Below, in pieces: positions 37,501 through 49,410 of a stretch of 64,000 nucleotides of DNA. The DNA is taken from contig OY740777.1 of the NCBI GenBank assembly GCA_963513935.1, positions 12,945,092 through 13,009,091 on the forward strand, in the 5' to 3' direction. The notes beneath the pieces are model-generated. The model was not told the origin of the DNA. It saw only the letters and a list, made by a program, of their open reading frames with translations, and did not search any database. This DNA is from Aphrophora alni. Taxonomy: Eukaryota > Arthropoda > Insecta > Hemiptera > Aphrophoridae. Positions within the stretch are counted from its first letter, which is position 1, and each line of letters opens with the position of its first letter. Both the position numbers and the translations under genes were made by a program.

Positions 37501-37690
37501 ACAACAAAAACTACATGATCAAATTCTACGTGAACATTAATAAAATCTACGTAAAAAACAACAAAAACGACATGATCAAATTCTAAGTGAACATTACCAA
37601 AATCTACGTAAAAACAACAAAAACTACATGATCAAATTCTATGTGAACATTACCAAACTCTACGTAAAAAACCAAAAAACTACTTACTCA
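34562..37690 (+). repeat. 57-bp satellite array, about 54 units
   Basis: The unit consists of two half-units, one with TTCTACGTGAACATTACC and one with ATCTACGTAAAAAAC, joined by AACAAAAACTACTTAATC. The unit is exactly 57 bp (19 codons) with rare one-base indels, so two plus-strand frames stay open for very long stretches: 419 codons (35134-36393, repeating QILREHYQNLRKKQQKLLN) and 398 codons (36390-37586, repeating NITKIYVKNNKNYLIKFYV). A minus frame (34661-35011) is open too. Both plus frames reading alike, and switching after single-base indels, argues for a noncoding satellite. Units are most uniform between 35.6 and 37.4 kb. Confidence 0.93.
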
Positions 37691-37925
37691 AAATCAACGT
37701 AAACAAAACCAAAGCGTGCGTAAAAAAATAGGTAAACAAAATCTAAGTAAACAAAACCAAAATATACGTAATAAAAACAAAAAAAAATTGTAAAACAATT
37801 TCAGAGTCGTTGTAAACAAAAAGAAACTCTACGTAAAACAAAAAAATTTCAACGTAAAAATCACAGACTACGTAAAAAAAAGAAAAGACTATGTAAGAAA
37901 AAGTTTGAGTAAACAAAATCTGATG
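37691..37925 (+). repeat. Decayed 3' edge of the 57-bp array
   Basis: Half-units persist with growing divergence (AATCTAAGTAAACAAAACC, CTCTACGTAAAAC, GACTACGTAAAAAAAAG, CTATGTAAGAAAAAG) until 37925. This graded decay at the array edge is typical of satellites homogenised from the centre. Confidence 0.75.
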
Positions 37926-39192
37926 TCGTTTTATGATGTAAGGTAAACAAAGGACTATATTATTATAGTGAGGTGATAAAGTAACCTACTGAAATTTAGA
38001 AATATCGAATTAGTTCATATCTTATATGTTATTCAATATATAACACACTAAATTAGATAGAAATAAACAATTTTAATTCTGTATGTAGTGGTATTAAATC
38101 GACCTCTCTATGATGACGAACAGGGAAGTTATTGTTAAAAATTTAATTTCAAACCCTAATAAAATGTGGTGTTCATGTAGTTATGAGATCCAACAAAGTC
38201 GAGTCACCGACACGAGCATAGCGAGTAGAAGTTACTCAAGGCCCGACAGGATATGCCTCCATTGTATAATTGGCTGGGCAAGTACCATGACGACGAAAAT
38301 AAACTTCCTTTAAGTTTACTTGAGTAAAATATGTTTTCACGTACATTGGTTTGAATTGTAAATATTTAATAGCATCAAAAGTTTGTTGAAATCGTTTGTG
38401 AGGATTGTGAGATATTCGAACATCTACAAAAATATCTATGGTTCATTTTCAAGATTGGTAACTCAAGATCTGGTAACCGATTTGGCGGCATGGCAACCGA
38501 TAATGTTTAATCGGTTCCTTAGTTGTTACATTGTCGAAGGGTTTGATAAAAAAAAATGTTAGATTCGACTTTACGAAAATGGACGATTTTGCTGAAATAT
38601 CTTTTGTTTTAAATTGTATTATTAACAAATATCTGAGTTAATTAAAATATTATGGGCGTACATTTGATGCATTCCTCTGAAAAAAAAAAATAATGTTTTA
38701 AAAAGAATCGTGACAATCTGTCGTTCAGAATCTATTTATAAATGAATAATATGACAAGGCTTTATTGAATCATCTGAATAAATTATAACATGAATAAATT
38801 TGACCAATTAAAACAACAAATTAACTGTGGCATCCATTATAATCGTGAAATACGGAGTCAATTAAACAAATTTACGAGACGTTTTCTTTTAAAATTATGA
38901 ATACACGAAAGTTAGGTTATAATATGTGTGCTTATAAATCAAATACGAATACAATGTAATTTAGAATTTAACAGCTATTTTCTTGCTGTGTTTGTAATTT
39001 TGTTTTCAGACACTTCACAAACAGGTCTCAACTTATTTTAAGTAAATTTATATTATAGGTTTCTTCTTACTAGGTGAAATCCAAGTGGAAATTTGTATTT
39101 TTCGATCTAAAATATAGAGAATGTAATATTATTATTACGGGGTGAGGGGAATTAAGAGTTAAAATTTTGTAAATTTTTATCTGTCTCCATTT

Positions 39193-39193
<1 letters not shown>
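37926..39193. other. AT-rich DNA, one GC-richer patch
   Basis: 38190-38300 is less AT-rich (CACCGACACGAGCATAGCG, CCCGACAGGATATGCC), inside an unrecognised 67-codon frame (38110-38313). Nothing else is seen. Confidence 0.35.

Positions 39194-39285
<92 letters not shown>
39194..39285. repeat. (GA)n microsatellite, about 46 units
   Basis: A 92-bp uninterrupted GA run, the opposite strand sense to the CT run at 28.4 kb. Confidence 0.97.
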
Positions 39286-39287
<2 letters not shown>

Positions 39288-40860
39288 ATATTTGTCTATG
39301 TCTCTGTCAATACTGGTACTTGAGAATCCTTTAATCTGATATAGTACGTGACTAACAATATAGTCATAAATATAGTCTTACTAACTAAACAAGACTAATA
39401 ATAATTTATTTAATACACTTTCCGCCCATTCACGTCATCATTACTACTAGACGTTTCGGACTACCTTTTAAAAACATTTTACGTTGGTTACTTCTTTATA
39501 CTTTTGGAATGCGACTTCTTCTTCTTCTTCTTTCTCCCGTTGATTAGTTTAAAGATTTATCTCTTAAAATTTTATCTTTTATCAAAGAAATTAGATTTAG
39601 GATTGGTTCATTAGTATTCCCAATTTAATTTAAATTTAAATATTCCATATTTTCCAATATGTCCAATCTCTTCTTTTTTTTCTTCTTTTTTTAAAAATTA
39701 TTTTATTAGGATGGATTATATTATTATTATGGTTTAATAGAAGAATCATTTTTGTATGTAAAAAAAATGGATGTTTCTTAGAGTATATATTTTTCACTAG
39801 AAAAGAAACTACGTATTTTGTTGTATTTGTTTCAGTTGTTTTTGCGAGTGACTGTACACAGTGGAACCATGTCAAGAAATCATCAAAGTTGTTTTCTACT
39901 CCGCTTTGGGTCCAAATAGGACGTCTATGGAAACTAATTGGACTTTGTTCCTGTCGACCATTTCGGTATTTATTCACAAGAAATTACAAATTGTAGCTCA
40001 TGGGCAAATTTATAAAATGTATGAAATTTATTTCCAACAATAAAATAAAACATATTTTGTCTTTCTATATTTCTTTATTTCTAATAAAACTAAATTAATC
40101 GTAGAGATGAATTTGTGTTGGCCGACCTTTTATATAGATTCGACTATAATGATTATAGAATAACCTAAAAGCATATAATAAAATTCCACTGTAAAAATAT
40201 TAAGATATTAATTTAATAAATTTAATGCATAATTGAGAAGAAGTAGCGTTGGACATTGATGTGACCCTCGAAAGTGTTAATACTAAAGAAAACATAAATT
40301 AGTCACGAGAAATAAAAGATTTACGTCTCTATCATTTGAATTTTGGTGGTTTTTGAAGATTAAGGTAGTATACAATTTGGATTTCGTATCAATAATTCGT
40401 ACTTTAAACATCAAATTATGCTACAAACATATGAGTTTTATAAAAATATGTAAATTTAAAAACAATAAATTTTAATTTTTTAAATATTCAATAATTAAGA
40501 CACTTATGTATTTTGTTCGACCGCGGAACTACAAAATGAAAAAAATACTTTGAGTTTAATTTAATCAAATAACTAATAATAGTTTTCTAATTTAGTTATA
40601 TATTTTTATCCCTTACTGAATATCGTAATAAAAAGTCGTCTAAAAAATTGTAAATAGTAGGAGGGTGAAAATCAAAATTTTCCTACTTCCAAAAAAAAAT
40701 TAAAACGCTTACTAGAAAGATTTAAAAAATGAAAATTTGTGATGGAGTAAGTAGAACACAAATCTAAAAACCTTAAGAATTATAGTACAAATTTTAAAAA
40801 CCTTTGAATATTCTGAGATATGAAACCTCTAAAATTCAACCTAAATTAATAATGTATATA
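39286..40860. other. AT-rich background
   Basis: 39450-39475 (AGACGTTTCGGACTACC) is a possible minus-strand GAAACGTC remnant. A 113-codon minus frame (39636-39977) is low-complexity toward its C terminus and unrecognised. Confidence 0.4.
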
Positions 40861-41414
40861 CAGGGTGTTTCTGCAATGCGCGGAGATAATTCAAGAGTGT
40901 TAAAAATAAAGCAAATAAATTCCTATAAACATATGTTCGGAAACGCATCTTTCACCAGCTATCCTCCCTTTTATTACTAAATATTTTATATCTCTAGAAT
41001 GGATTAACCGATTTAGTTGAAATTTTTCAGGATAGTTGTCAATATAAACACCCAATATAAAAAAAATAAACAGCATGTTTCAATAAACTGTTTAAAAATG
41101 GCGGCTATTTATATATTCCAAACAAAAATCACTCGTTTCAAGTTATTCGCATGAACATTATTTTTTAATTGCTGTCATTTATTGGGAAAAGTTGAATATT
41201 TTCCAAAATATGTGTTTACTTTTATGACTGCCATGCAAAATTTCAACTCAATCGGTTAAGACGTTCTAGAGATAAAAACTATTTAGTAAAACAACGCAAT
41301 TGCGCAAAGCTGGTAAAAGAACCTTTTCCGGACATAGTTTACAGATTTTTTTTTATTATGTTGACCCATGTAATCAACCCCTGAATTACCTCCGTGCATT
41401 AGAGAAACACACTG
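40861..41414. mobile_element. CAGGGTG inverted-repeat element with TA flanks
   Basis: Left end CAGGGTGTTTCTGCAATGCG and right end (reverse complement) CAGTGTGTTTCTCTAATGCA are matching termini, continuing GGAGATAATTCA/GGAGGTAATTCA. The inverted similarity extends deep into the element (TCACCAGCTATCC against the mirror of AGCTGGTAAAAG; TCTCTAGAATGGATTAACCG against the mirror of CGGTTAAGACGTTCTAGAGA), so it is a long foldback with arms of roughly 250 bp. A TA dinucleotide lies at each end, as in TA-targeting DNA transposons. No transposase remains. AAAATGGCGGCTA at 41097 is a YY1-like site in the centre. Confidence 0.75.
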
Positions 41415-44070
41415 TATATTTTTATTTATTTATCACTTTGAATGAAAATATATTTTAGAACACTTATTTCTTATTTGTGAATTTTTCCTAACTAATTTTG
41501 ATGTTAAAAAATCATTTATTATTTTTGTCTATATTTATAGTTTATAATGGTGTTTTTAATATTTAAATTTTAATGAATCAATATAATCCACTCTGATGAC
41601 AAATTAGTCAGTCAATGATTAAAACCTGTAAATATCTTTTTATATTAAAAACCAATGACAGATTTTTAACTACTTAATAATCGTCTATACCTTACAATTC
41701 ACAAATAATAATTCAAGAAACCCTAAGAGCAACTCTAAAGCGTTTATGAATTAATGAATTGAACTATTATAATTTTCATCTTTGTTAAACAAAAGTTTTA
41801 AAAGACAAACCTTTCAGGTTTATCAAACTAATTCTACCCGTTCTTCTTTTATGCTCCAATGAAGAAGTTGTACTGCTCTTCCGTTTATGATAAGAAATAT
41901 ATATTAGTTGATAAAATAACATATTACTTTAAAACTTATATATTGTAGAATTCATATAAAATCTTTTTTAGTTTGAACCATAATAATATTGCTGTTTCTA
42001 TTGTATTGGATAAATGTATAAGTTTTATTTAGAAATACAAAAACTTTTAACATATCTGGGATTATATCTTATTGATTTGTTTTGTTAAAATAATCGAACA
42101 GAACGACATATGCATCAGTCTATCTTGTTTTTTTGTTACTTTATATTTATATTTTGTTTCAAACTTCAAAATTGTTTTTTTTTTTAAACGTAAGTTCCTT
42201 GGAATAGATTTTTAATTTAATTTTTGGAAATTACTAATCAGCTGTTAATTTTTTGAAACACAGATATTCATTACGTTAACAATTTAAGACAATTAACAGA
42301 TGATGAAATCCAAAATTAAAATAAACTTAATATTAGGTTAACCAAACTATTAATCAATATATACAACCACTCGGTTATATTTTAGTCTTTCATGTCATGT
42401 TCTGTTGTAATTTTTTTCCTTATTTTGGGAGACAGAACTATCGATAAACCTTTCCATAAAATGTCTCACTAGGTGAAGATAAAAACTCAATTAATTACTC
42501 CAGCTGTCTAATGGTAAACTAAATTTTATACAGAATTATCTAAATAAAAAACTGTAGTTATAAGAGTTATTGTTTACATTATTCATTTTTGAATCTATGT
42601 AAATTTAATAATATTATAAAACTAATTTTTCCCAATAGTTGGTCAACATAACCTCAAATTTCTTTGAATAATATTTTAATTTAACAGTTGTTATTATATA
42701 TGTAAAATTGTTTTTTTATATTAAAGACTGTTAAAATAAAGAGTTAAAATTTTCAAGAACAGTTCATGTGTAGGCTTCTGTGGGGTTAGTGTATTTAAAT
42801 GTGTTTTTCAATCAAAACTGAAAACAAAAATTGAAAATCCGCGTTTGGGACATTTTCAAGTTTTCTTAATGTGTAAAATATTGTAACAATCTGTCAAATG
42901 GATTTCAACATTTAGGTTTTTTTTGCAATTTTGATTTCAAACATTATTTAAACTGTATTTTGTGTTTGTAATTACTCATGTTTTTATACAAAATCATCTA
43001 AAAAATAGATATATGTATAACACATGTTTGTATATAGTACAAATCAATTCCATATTTGGCTACAACTACAAACATTTTCCAAAAAATATTCAAGATCCTT
43101 TTTAAACCAACCCTTAAAACCAAGCATGTAATCCACGTATAAATCTGTGTTTTCAATATACACTCGCTTGTCCAATTCTATCCTCAATCAAGTCAGACTA
43201 AGTCCAAGCCGGGTAGTTTTCCCATTCTGTAACCCCCTCCCCCCCAACAATAAGCCTCTTTTCTCGAGCCAAGAAATAAATACAAGATTGGATTTTCTCC
43301 AAGTCCCTCTAGACTTCTTGATAGAGACCGACAGAGATATTGGGAAAGAAAAGAACTAGAATAAGGTTGGGGGGGGGGGTCAAGGGGGTTAAATCATGAC
43401 TCGTTTTCATATCCAACGTGAGATAACAGGAAATACAGTTATGACCCCCGTGGACTTAAAGGATGGACGGACGTGACCGGGGAATATGGTCCAGATTTCT
43501 CTCTCCTTTTCTTTCCAACGTCTTTACTATTCTGCACAAAGTAGCAAAAGAACAATCAATAAGAAAGGGTCCCGGGGATAGGTAGGGTTATAACATCAGG
43601 ACGGGAGAGCAAATGGATATTGGTGTTCTCTTCACAAGAGGAAAATTGTGTTTACTTAGAAGAAAAGAAAAAATGACCCAATTTAGTTTAAGAGTCCTTG
43701 TTTCCGAATTTACTTTATTTTCTTGTTGCTAAGATCCTATTTCTTACGTTTGTATTTCGATCTATCGAAACGTATCTTATTACTTTCGATTTTATGTTTT
43801 ACGTTCGAGTTCTCTTATTACAAAGATCGGAATACGTTTATATCAGTCCAATTACAATCTGAATTTTATATTCTAAAACTCTTCCTAATTTGTTTTTTAA
43901 GTAAATCAATACGCATGTTTGCAAATATAACAAACTGTTTAATTTATTTACTTTAATTATGAAAAACGGTGCTGTAACTATCAAACAAAACACCTTGTAA
44001 TCTCTCAAAATTATTATTATTATTTTTTTTTTACCTTTGGTTTCCGCCAGGTGACTTCTTTTTTATATAC
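41415..44070. other. AT-rich DNA with a GC-richer stretch
   Basis: 43150-43640 is markedly less AT-rich, with C and G runs (CCCCCTCCCCCCC near 43240, a ten-G run near 43370) and words such as GGACGGACGTGACCGGGG. Frames at 43147 and 43723 are unrecognised. Possibly an old element or regulatory DNA. Confidence 0.35.
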
Positions 44071-44108
44071 ACTTACGCGTTTCGAAGCGTGCGCTCCATC
44101 TTCAGAGT
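44071..44108 (-). ncRNA. Hammerhead-like ribozyme motif, well preserved
   Basis: Read on minus: ACT (44108-44106), CTGAAGA (44105-44099), an extra T (44098), a strong hairpin GGAGC/GCTTC with loop GCAC, GAAA (44083-44080), the palindrome ACGCGT (44080-44075), A at position 17 (44074) and AGT (44073-44071), pairing with ACT as a 3-bp stem I. All invariant core residues are present. Only the single extra T between the core and stem II departs from the textbook hammerhead, and it is shared by every locus here. Helix III has no loop, so a dimer would be required, as proposed for Penelope hammerheads. Confidence 0.65.
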
Positions 44109-45185
44109 TCTATTTTCTTTTTCACTCGGTTGAGATCGTTATACATTAAAAGTGACTTGGATACTATCAACATGATTCTCTCAAAAATGTTTATTTTACT
44201 AAAAATTTAATGAATTTTCTAAAACCAATTTTGACACTTTCTACATTTTAAGACGGACACTTGTTCATTGTAAATTTTTATTTCTCAACCCAAATATTTC
44301 GGGGAGGAACCATTACTTTCGTACCCTTAAGTTGAACAAAATTTGATCAACATCGTTAGATACGACTATGAGCATAGCTTTTTTAATATAGTGATTTTTT
44401 CAAATATTAGTTTAGTTGTATATTTGAAAATTTTATGATTTAATGTATAATTTGAACATTGTAAACAATGCTATTTGTGGTGTGGGGAGATAATAAGAAT
44501 GGTAGAGTAAGAAATGTGCGATCTACTGATTGTAGTTTAACCCTGCCTCAGATATCAGTTCACTATCTGCTGAGTTAAATACATTGACTTGTGTAGCATT
44601 GATTTAATATAGTCAACTGAAGGGAAAATGCTAGGATAGTGGGTAGTACGGAGTATTACCATGGAAACTGAGGTAGGCTCAAGTCTTCACCGCATTCTGT
44701 TTCATCCAGAGAATTCACGTCATGTGACTGCAGTAATTTTAACATTTAAAACTCTACGAAATGTTTACTAATACAATGGATGTCATCTGGCATAGCTGTT
44801 ATGTAGCTCTATTGTCATGAATTGTTGTCATTACTAGAGATATAAACACAACATTGTTTAAGATGACAGCTGTTTTGACATTTTAAATACGATTTACATT
44901 AATTTCAATACAATCTATATTAGTACAAAGTACTTCCCTCTATCAATTTTAATGATATTATCCTAATTTTTGTAGCCATGTTTACGTGGTGACGACTAGA
45001 AAAGGTGAGGGTCGTGTTGGAAAACACTTCATCCGTTTACTCATGCCATGAAATATTATGATCAGTATAAAAAAGGGAGGTCGATTTTTTAGAATTTACT
45101 AAACTTTTACTATGTAACTAATAGGCAAAATGTCAGCCATTTTGAATTGGTTTGTTAAAGTTGTTCTCAGAAGCTCAATTATATT
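44109..45185. other. AT-rich DNA with one repeat copy
   Basis: 44270-44400 matches, on the minus strand, the family described at 24.9 kb (GATCAAATTTTGTTCAACTTA, split; AAAGTAATGGTTCC). No gene is seen. Confidence 0.4.
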
Positions 45186-45189
45186 GAGT

Positions 45190-45861
45190 ATGGGTCCCGA
45201 AGTACCTTAGGTAGATGTACACTCTTTTATCTGGTCTTAGGTTTTTTTTGTGTTTTCTTTTTTTAATTTCTTTGTTTTTTTATTTACAGTAACAATATTT
45301 ACAGAAATATAATTACAATTTATAAAGTTGATACAGTTTATAAATTAAACTTCATTTACAGATAATTTTTGAATAGTAAAAATAAAATGAATGGTTATGT
45401 CTCATTTTTATTGCATCACAACTAGTACATTTTAATTAAAACACTTTTTTAAATTTGTATATACAAGAAATTTATTCCAAAAACATAATTTGGGTATAAA
45501 TTTTGGCTAATAGCCTAAATAAAAATCGGGGTGGATAAATCGGGTTAGGTTAGGTTAGGCAATCACGAAGCATCTTAGCAAGAAGTACACTCTTTATCTC
45601 GTCTTAGGTTAGGTTAGGTTAGGCAATCTTGAAGTATCTTAGCCAGATATACACTCCTTTATCTCGTCTTAGATTAGGTTAGATTAGACAACCCGAAGTA
45701 TCTTAGCTAAATGTACACTATTTCATCTCGTCATAGGTTAGGTTAGATTAGACAACACGGGGTTCTTAGCTAGATATATACTCTGTCATCTCGCCTTAGG
45801 TTAGGCAATCCCGAAATATTAAGCTAGATGTACATTTTTTATCTTGTCTTAGGTTAGATCC
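45190..45861. repeat. 63-bp minisatellite with TTAGG runs, split array
   Basis: The unit is TTAGG repeated one to four times, then a spacer with CAATCCCGAAGTATC, TTAGCTAGATGTACACTC and TTTATCTCGTC. Five units lie at 45544-45861 with about 63-bp spacing of TCTCGTC. One further unit sits alone at 45190-45241. The 300 bp between them (45242-45543) is AT-rich and unrelated. TTAGG is the insect telomere repeat, but these short runs inside a longer unit look like an interstitial minisatellite, not a telomere. Confidence 0.8.
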
Positions 45862-45940
45862 CTTTCTTTCATCTTATCCATCATGTCCTATTGACGAAAC
45901 TCTTCTGACCCTGATACACTGAACTATTCTAAAGCTAGTT
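45855..45940 (-). repeat. SINE-like family, copy F (fragment)
   Basis: GGTTAGATCCCTTTCTTTCATC, split as in the 62.86 kb copy (GGTTAGATCCCTTTCGTTCATC), then CTCTTCTGACCCTGATACAC. It joins the end of the TTAGG array directly. Confidence 0.5.
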
Positions 45941-47887
45941 GTCTGATTACCCTCTGATATTGGTAAGCCTTTAAGCAAATGAAATAATAATAATAAAGAT
46001 TTCACTACCTCAAGGATTAAGGCAATAGAACGAAGAGCAATACAAGTTACACAAAATAGTTTCAATTCACTTACGATCTTCTTTCTAGAATTTTAATTTT
46101 AAACAAACGTTTAATTACATGGAAAATGTTAAAAATCAATAATTTATTATTCATACTAAACAGAAAATCATTAGGAGAATCACCTACTTTCAAATAATTC
46201 ATATTGAAGTAGTGTTCATATATAAATATCATAATAATTTTTTTTTGTTTTATACAAATTATAGTTTGGATATAAACAAATTTCCACCGATTATATTACT
46301 TCAGCTTTATATTTCCATAAGAAAATGATTAGATAGGAGACTATGTTTTCTAATCTATAATGTAGATCTATTTTATCATTTTCTTATCAAAATATAACGC
46401 TGAACTAATAATCGGTTCAGTAAAAGTAATGTATCACATCACATCATTGTAATCCATGACGAGATGTAACAATTGTAAAATAGGAAAGTCAGACAATTAA
46501 AAAAAAAATAATAATTCACGTTTTTTTAAATTATACAAAACAAAACAATGAACAACACGGAACGTAACGCGAACATAAACGCACCTTTAAAACGAATACA
46601 CTAAAAGTATTTGTATTAAAACAAATAAACATTCCATTCGCACATGTTTTTGACAGGTTAGAATCGGAATCACGCAAGATTCCCTTCCCACAATCACCAT
46701 AGAAATTATCACCGGACGGACGATGTAGTTATTTTGATAAAACGTCAGCCATGCATTAACATAACTCACCAAAATATAGTAATTTAACTATCACACTTTC
46801 ATGACTAAAATTTACTTTAATAAATAATTAATTTTAACGACCTTGAAATCCTAGAATTACGAGAAATGTAGCTCTACAGTTTTATGTAATTATTTTTTAA
46901 ACGTCACGCTTTTTAATTCCGTATCAGGTACGACTAATGACTAGTGGAATTACGTTTAACAACAACAATACTAGCTGAATAACTTTTTTATCTTTTTAAT
47001 TTGGTGTCAACATTGAAAATGTTACGATTTGTGTTCCGAAACGTTAAAGAATTGTTTCACGAGAGTAAATAATATTACCACATGCGCTTGTTGTTATCTT
47101 TCAGATTAGTTGTGAACATTTATTGTACTTCTGTTGACTGAAATATCAAAATATAACATATTGCTTGTACTACTTATATATGTCTATATTATTTTGAATT
47201 TGTGTTAACCTGCTTATTTGTTAACCCTTACGCTTGCTTGGAGAAGTTGCGTGTTTAATAAAAGATGATGCTCGAAAAGTTAAGGTGATGAACCATTATT
47301 GTGAGGTGAAAGGGGTGGCGATCGGATACGAAATTTACAAACTAGATAGAAATAATTAATTGATGGTGAAATTCTAAGTATACCTATTTAGTTTAAATAT
47401 GCATACGTATACATTGAGTGGTTTACAGTAATTTCGCTTGTATTATGAATGTTTGAAAGCCTCATTTATTTAGGAAATTGTCGAAATTTAGCTATTACAA
47501 AATTCGTCTTGTGACTACAAATTCGGAAGGAAGAAGTAGTAAAAACTGTTTCTATTCACGTTTGTACCCTGTTGTTCACGTTATTACAGACATATTGCTG
47601 TGAGACGTCACGGGTTTAATCTTCGTAGGGCTAAATAAGTTGATGTGTTAACACAACATTGTGGGTTAAAAATATTACTAGTTAAAATAGAAATAGAAAT
47701 AATACCCATATATTAACAGACTGAAAAGCGTTGTTATTATTAACATATTTAAAAATAAAATGATGACGTAGATTATAATAAGCAAAGCAAAAATTTAGAC
47801 TATATTTTTCATTATTTCACAATTGATTGTTTTAACAAATAAATGATAACTATTTGAAATAAACAAAACTTGCGTAGCAATTTTAGT
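45941..47887. other. AT-rich DNA with a possible conserved patch
   Basis: 46640-46770 is less AT-rich (ATCGGAATCACGCAAGATTC, CACCGGACGGACGATG). A 61-codon minus frame spans it without recognisable content. No gene is called. Confidence 0.35.
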
Positions 47888-48413
47888 CACCAAATGAACA
47901 AAAAGTACAATTTTCAAACAGTTTTAATTATATTACTAAAAACAGAATACATATAAACGACAAAGTATAGTAATTTATCCTGAATATTTCATAAGTGAAA
48001 ATAACTTTTCGAAAAATAATTAATCAAAATATATATTCGACAAAATATATATTTTCAATTAACAACTTTCTTTCTATACCAATATAAATTCTCCTTATTT
48101 TAATAAGTATTTAAGTAGGCGACATTCATTATTTTTAGAAATTATTAATACCTATCATAAATAAACAACTATTGTGCTGCAAGTTCATTCACCAAATGAG
48201 TAAAAAATGTAACCTTCAAACAGTTTTAATTTTTTTACTAAAAATGATAAATTATAAACAAAAAAATACTCCAAAATATAGTAGTTTATCTTGAATCTTC
48301 CATACATGAAAACAACTTTTCCATAAATTAATCCTTTTATCACTTTACCATATTCCACAAAATGTATATTTTCATTTAACAACTTCCTTCTATACCACCA
48401 TTAAATTCTCCAT
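47888..48413. repeat. Local direct duplication, two copies 302 bp apart
   Basis: Copy 1 (47888-48097) and copy 2 (48190-48413) share CACCAAATGA, TTCAAACAGTTTTAATT, TAGTA(A/G)TTTATC(C/T)TGAAT, AAATATATATTTTCA-type and TTCTATACCA words in the same order with many substitutions. An old segmental tandem duplication of AT-rich DNA with no coding content. Confidence 0.7.
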
Positions 48414-48649
48414 TAATAGCTCTAATTAGGCGAAAGTTTCGTCACACTGATTTTTAACATTTATTGAAAGTTATAAGAATTTTACAAGCTATTTGTTAGG
48501 GAGATTTTTTTAAAAATTACAAATATTAGGTAATCTGTTATGTTGTTACCAGGAATAAAACTACAAATAAACTAAAAAAAATCCAGCGCAGTGTGTAATC
48601 CTAAATTGCACCTCTAAAAAATTTTTACATACCTGTACATTCGCAGCAT

Positions 48650-48990
48650 CGCCGGACACCTACGCTACTGTGCCACCAATAGTACAATAATTACATCAAA
48701 CAATCAGTAGTCGATAAATCGAAACTTATCACTAACGACAAAAAAAACAATAACGTCTGTTTAGTGCCGATTACCCAATCTCCTATTGTTTCAAACACTA
48801 ATCTAATTAGTAATTAATAGAATCAAAACCATAACTTGTGTTTTTATTAATGATCTTGAACCTGTTGGAACAATGGTACATTAAAAGAAATCATTAATGG
48901 TGGCAATTCCATCGCCGAGAACATATCGTTAAAATTCATGTTATCAGGACGAATTAAAAATAAAATTAAATGGAACTATTTACGCACCCA
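48650..48990. promoter_or_regulatory. Enhancer-like patch with homeodomain and Sox-type words
   Basis: Unique-looking sequence holding CTAATTAG (48803), TAATTAATAG, TCATTAATGG (48891), ACAATGG (48870) and two ATTGTTT/ACAATA words. Such clustering is common by chance in AT-rich DNA, so this is a weak call. The patch also lacks the decay signs of nearby repeats. Confidence 0.2.
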
Positions 48991-49410
48991 TGGAAGTATA
49001 CGAAAGCATTTCAAAATAAGTTTTTTTAATACTGAGGATAAAATTAATCCAGTATTTTTAATTTATAAGCACGGGTAATTAACTTGCAAACGTCAAAGAA
49101 ATACGATAATTTTAATATGCTTTTAATCCGTTACGTGAATTAAAATATTGTCATAGAATATTTAAAAATACATAATATTTCTTTAAAAAAGCAGGGCTAC
49201 GAAAAACAAAATTGTTTTAACTATTATTAATTGTTTTTCTGAGGATATGCCTGAAGAATGAAGAATGTCAGTTAAAATATGAAAAACAAACATGGACACT
49301 AGTGTAGAAATTCAAAATTGGCGAATATGATAGACCGTATTTTTTATTAGGAAATTAATAACGTACACAATTCTCACACTGTTATATAGTTAAATTTTGC
49401 TTTATAACTG

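Noticed and set aside
35134..37586. Frames of 419, 314 and 398 codons taken as genes
   Set aside because: Several frames of the same 57-bp satellite are open at once, one-base indels swap the frame, and there is no unique sequence at either end.
34562..37690. CRISPR-like array
   Set aside because: The repeats are contiguous with no unique spacers, in eukaryotic DNA.
45544..45861. A telomere or telomeric retroelement
   Set aside because: TTAGG runs are only one to four units long inside a 63-bp unit and lie in the middle of the window.
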